Source: a candidate division TM6 bacterium GW2011_GWF2_37_49
GTDB lineage: Bacteria > Babelota > Babeliae > Babelales > RVW-14
DNA: 64,000 bases
Assembly: GCA_945861145.1 (NCBI GenBank)
Contig: CAMATL010000003.1
Coordinates: forward strand, 17,263-81,262
Reading direction: 5' to 3'
Position numbers and translations under genes: made by a program. The notes under the pieces are model-generated. The model searched no databases and was not told the DNA's origin. It saw nothing but the letters and a program-made list of their open reading frames with translations. Of this stretch, positions 60,447-64,000 are shown one piece after another; position 1 is the stretch's first letter; every line of letters starts with the position of its first letter.

Positions 60447-62398
60447 GGCCAGGTCGCCCATAGGTTTTGCAGCACCCATCGCTGCACAGCGTATTGAGCG
60501 GGCGCCGCACGATATGTTGTTTCTAGTTTAGGCTGAGTCGTCTTAAAAAATCGTGCGCCCTGCGCATTGGCTGATGCTACCTTACTGTAATACTGAGGAA
60601 AAAAATCACCTCGTTCAAACCAACGCATCGTTGGCGCACCAAAACCTTGCTTGCGGCGATTGATAATGACGTCAGGCAAAATACCCTGCGCTACTTGCTT
60701 CAGTAAATATTTAGTCGTGTTCTGCTGATATTTAGTTTGTAGCGAAATTTGAAAAGCAAACTCAATTAAGCGATGATCAAGGAACGGCTCACGAGCCTCT
60801 ACACCTGCAGCCATGGACATTTTATCAGCACGCATAAGCAGGAGCTCTGGCAAGCGATGCTTAAGTTCCAAATATAATATTTCTTGTCCAAGATCTGCAT
60901 TTGGTCGTGCTTCAAAAAGCCGACGGCGGTGGTAATCAATAATCGCATAGCTATCAAATTCTTGGCGTAAGCCTGGGTAAATAGCAGCAACCACGGGATC
61001 GTGTTCAATGCTGCCTAATGATTTGCCCGCAAGAATTAATTCTTTTTGCTTTTCGCTAAATGCTACAGCTCCACTCCAAAAATGGCTGCGCCCCAGCGCC
61101 CAATTATCTATAAGATCGGCATAATGAGGCCGTTTTTTAAATACCATACTTGCAGCTTTGCCAAATGGCTTGCGCATAAATGCTGGCACCACGCGCTGAG
61201 CAGGCTTCCACCAGTTCTCACTCAAATTAGCATGCTGAGCATACACAGGGTAGCCAAAGAAGAGCTCATCCGCCCCCTCGCCTACCTGTACCACCTTCAC
61301 ACCCATATCACGAGCAAGCTTGGAGACAAAGTAAAAAGGGATACAAACGCAATCCGCAAGCGGTTCATCAAGGTGGTAAACCATGCTTTCAAAAAAATCG
61401 GCTGCATCTTTTTCTGTAATTGTTATTTCATGATGCTCTGTTTCAAAGCGTTGAGCTACTAATCGCGCCCATGCAAGTTCATCATGCTCAGGCCCATCGG
61501 CAAAACTAATCGTAAAAGTTTTGACTTTAGGCACAAACCGAGCCATCAATGCCACATTCAAACTTGAATCAAGACCCCCAGAAAGAAAAGCGCCGACTGG
61601 AACATCGGCAATCATACGTTTTTTTGTTGATTCAATCAGCAATGAACCAATCCGTTCAACGCAAGCACGAGTATCGGAAAATTCAACCGGTGTGATGGTA
61701 GGAATTTGTTTTAAAACATCATACCATTCGTGATACGTAATTTGTCGTTGAGCATCTAAACGCAGGTAGTACCCTGCAGGCAATTTATAAACTCCTTGAA
61801 ACAAGGTGTATGGAGCTGGTGTTACCATGAAGGTGAGGTAATGATACAATGCCTGCGGCGATAAATCTTGCCGCATCCATGGCAGCTCCCACAGCGCTTT
61901 AATCTCTGAAGCAAAGCTTAAAAATCCACCCTGCATGGTAAAATAAAGAGGCTTAACACCAATCCGGTCACGCACTAGTAATAATTCATTGCGCTCTCTA
62001 TCAAACAAAGCAAACGCGAAAAAACCATCAAGCTTATCAAATATTTTGACACCCCACGCGGTATAACCGTGCAAGATAGTCTCGGTGTCAGAATCAGAAT
62101 GAAACTCATATCCCAACGCTTCAAGCTCACCACGAAGCTGGCGATAATTATAAATTTCACCGTTATACGAGATAACTAGCGAGCCTCGATTATTATGCAT
62201 GGGCATATGCCCGCTAGGAGATAAATCTATAATCGCAAGCCGGCGATTAGCCAGTCCCACATCAAGCTGCTTGTCAAGCCATATGCCTTGATCATCCGGG
62301 CCACGATGTGCAATTTTTCCTGCCATGGATTGCAACAAGTGCATATCACCAATGTTTGCATTAGCCTCAAGACGACAAAATCCAGCAAATCCACACAT
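60443..62398 (-). CDS. asnB: Asparagine synthase (glutamine-hydrolysing)
   Basis: MCGFAGFCR Ntn start, ANRRLAIIDLSPSGHMPM, FDGFFAFALFDRE-type core, VGAFLSGGLDSSLN, REPFLDHRLIEFAFQ. Confidence 0.92.
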   Translation of the reverse strand: MCGFAGFCRLEANANIGDMHLLQSMAGKIAHRGPDDQGIWLDKQLDVGLANRRLAIIDLSPSGHMPMHNNRGSLVISYNGEIYNYRQLRGELEALGYEFHSDSDTETILHGYTAWGVKIFDKLDGFFAFALFDRERNELLLVRDRIGVKPLYFTMQGGFLSFASEIKALWELPWMRQDLSPQALYHYLTFMVTPAPYTLFQGVYKLPAGYYLRLDAQRQITYHEWYDVLKQIPTITPVEFSDTRACVERIGSLLIESTKKRMIADVPVGAFLSGGLDSSLNVALMARFVPKVKTFTISFADGPEHDELAWARLVAQRFETEHHEITITEKDAADFFESMVYHLDEPLADCVCIPFYFVSKLARDMGVKVVQVGEGADELFFGYPVYAQHANLSENWWKPAQRVVPAFMRKPFGKAASMVFKKRPHYADLIDNWALGRSHFWSGAVAFSEKQKELILAGKSLGSIEHDPVVAAIYPGLRQEFDSYAIIDYHRRRLFEARPNADLGQEILYLELKHRLPELLLMRADKMSMAAGVEAREPFLDHRLIEFAFQISLQTKYQQNTTKYLLKQVAQGILPDVIINRRKQGFGAPTMRWFERGDFFPQYYSKVASANAQGARFFKTTQPKLETTYRAAPAQYAVQRWVLQNLWATWP

Positions 62399-62501
62399 GA
62401 CTATCTCTCCTTGTAAGCATTTCAACTTCGCTCATGGTGCCTGCCAGCAATAGCCTTGGCGACTGCTGGGAGTGTTTTGCGAAGCAAAATGTATCGAACC
62501 A

Positions 62502-63968
62502 TTACGCTGGTGGCGATTGCGCGCCTTGACCTCGTTGCTTCATCGGAACTGGCTGCTTTTTAAACACAGGCAAGTTTTTTTTAAGTTCATTTACTGCATG
62601 CATTGCTGACAACATAGCAATATCCATATTGTTATAGCGATGCATACCATTGCGGCCCATTAGATGAAGATTAGGAAATTGCTTAAGGTAACCAAGCACA
62701 ATACCTAGGTGTGTATGATAATTTTGATCATACATAGGATATGCTTCTGCTGTTTTGGTTACCATGCCATCGATCACTTCAGAGGCTTTAACAATGCCCA
62801 ATATTTCAAGCTCAGCAGCACCAAGCTTCAAAAGATCAGCTTCAGATGTCTGCCAAAAAGGCTCTTCAATAAAAGCAAAGTACTCCAAGCTCAAGGCAGT
62901 ATGATTTTGATCGGCAACCATCTTGAGTGAAAAATTATTCATATTCCCGATACGGCCCATACGCACACTTTTTTCATGCACATACAACCAATGATCAGGA
63001 ATCACCGTGCCCTTATCAATGATCAGATTGACTGTAATCAGCCCGCGATAGCGCAGCGATTCAGCAGCTGCAATAACCTCTTGCACGGGCAACGGGCTCA
63101 ATGATTTTATAAGTGCCTGTAGTGGCATAGTCGAAAAAAATTCATCTGCTTCAAAACGGCTCCCGCTGCCTGCAGCATCACCTGCCATCACAGCAGTTAT
63201 TCGACTTCCATCATGCTCTAATTTTTGCACGCCATGATTAAGATGAATGCTGCCACCCAACGAAGTTAAGCGCTTAGCGGCACGCTCCCAAAAAGAACCT
63301 GCACCCAGCGACGGGTAAAAAAAAGTATCTTGTAGCGTGCGGGGAACATTCTTTTTAAACCAACGTCCAAAAAATGCATAAAAAATAGCCTGACTAAGCG
63401 AAAACCCTTTTATACGTTGGGCTGCCCAATCAGACGAAATTTTATCACAAGTAATACCCCACACTTTTTCAGTGTATGTCTTAAAAAAAATACTAAAGAG
63501 GCGAAAGCCAAATCGATTGGTAATCCAATCCTGAAATGTTTTTGCGTTTTTAATCGGGAATAAACGGACTTTGATATAACTAAAAACGCATTTGAAGCAT
63601 TCTAGAAGAGACAGCCCAGTAATAACGTTGTACGGATCTAGAGGGTAATTAAAAAAGTGATTATTATAAAAAATCCGCGTGTAGCGCTTGTGGGGGTGAA
63701 AATCATCAGACATCACATCCAGCCACCATTTCATCACTTCATCTGAGCTTGTAATAAAATGATGTGGCCCAATGTCGTAGCGATAACCCTTGTACTCATT
63801 CGTACGCGCTAAGCCACCAATAACGGCATCACGCTCTAAAATGGTAACATCAATTTGCTCTGTTTTTAAAAGCTCAATACCAGCAGTTAATCCCGCTGGC
63901 CCAGCCCCAATGATTACAGCTTGTTTTTTTTGTGTACTCACCACACTCCCTTTTTTTTGCAAAGTCAA
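62502..63968 (-). CDS. FAD-dependent amine-oxidase/UDP-galactopyranose-mutase-like oxidoreductase
   Basis: AVIIGAGPAGLTAGIELLKTEQIDVTILERDAVIGGLARTNEYKGYRYDIGPHHFITSSDEV; NLHLMGRNGMHRYNNMDIAMLSAMHAV. Confidence 0.82.
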   Translation of the reverse strand: MTLQKKGSVVSTQKKQAVIIGAGPAGLTAGIELLKTEQIDVTILERDAVIGGLARTNEYKGYRYDIGPHHFITSSDEVMKWWLDVMSDDFHPHKRYTRIFYNNHFFNYPLDPYNVITGLSLLECFKCVFSYIKVRLFPIKNAKTFQDWITNRFGFRLFSIFFKTYTEKVWGITCDKISSDWAAQRIKGFSLSQAIFYAFFGRWFKKNVPRTLQDTFFYPSLGAGSFWERAAKRLTSLGGSIHLNHGVQKLEHDGSRITAVMAGDAAGSGSRFEADEFFSTMPLQALIKSLSPLPVQEVIAAAESLRYRGLITVNLIIDKGTVIPDHWLYVHEKSVRMGRIGNMNNFSLKMVADQNHTALSLEYFAFIEEPFWQTSEADLLKLGAAELEILGIVKASEVIDGMVTKTAEAYPMYDQNYHTHLGIVLGYLKQFPNLHLMGRNGMHRYNNMDIAMLSAMHAVNELKKNLPVFKKQPVPMKQRGQGAQSPPA

Positions 63969-64000
63969 ACTCGCTAATGTTCAAGCTACTTAAAAAAAAC

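Overview
This 64 kb window is gene-dense bacterial DNA. Its gene content resembles a host-associated, reduced-genome bacterium of the Candidatus Dependentiae (TM6)/Babeliae kind; that placement is inferred from gene content and was not tested. Recognisable content: acetyl-CoA synthetase; a complete mevalonate block with an archaeal-style HMG-CoA synthase / thiolase / DUF35 Zn-ribbon trio, class II HMG-CoA reductase and three GHMP enzymes; a SpoU-like methyltransferase; PriA; a histone H1-like protein; ClpB; an ABC-F ATPase; ribulose-P epimerase; a tandem-fused double D-Ala-D-Ala ligase; two PQ-loop proteins; SecA; ATP synthase beta and a short epsilon; two tandem ATP/ADP translocases; a UvrD-type helicase; two tandem M50-like proteases; and a surface-polysaccharide-type cluster. 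The most unusual features are: (i) at least seven predicted exported proteins with different N-terminal domains that share one C-terminal layout, a low-complexity Lys/Gly tract followed by a short acidic/Ala/Pro/Thr/Val end; (ii) a pair of exported proteins with a GNAT-like motif; (iii) a Hint-like protein lacking the usual catalytic Cys; (iv) a MazG-like pseudogene with two identifiable lesions; (v) several nested inverted-repeat (MITE-like) intergenic elements. I saw no convincing tRNA, rRNA, CRISPR array or intact transposase. All assignments come from reading motifs by eye; no searches were run.
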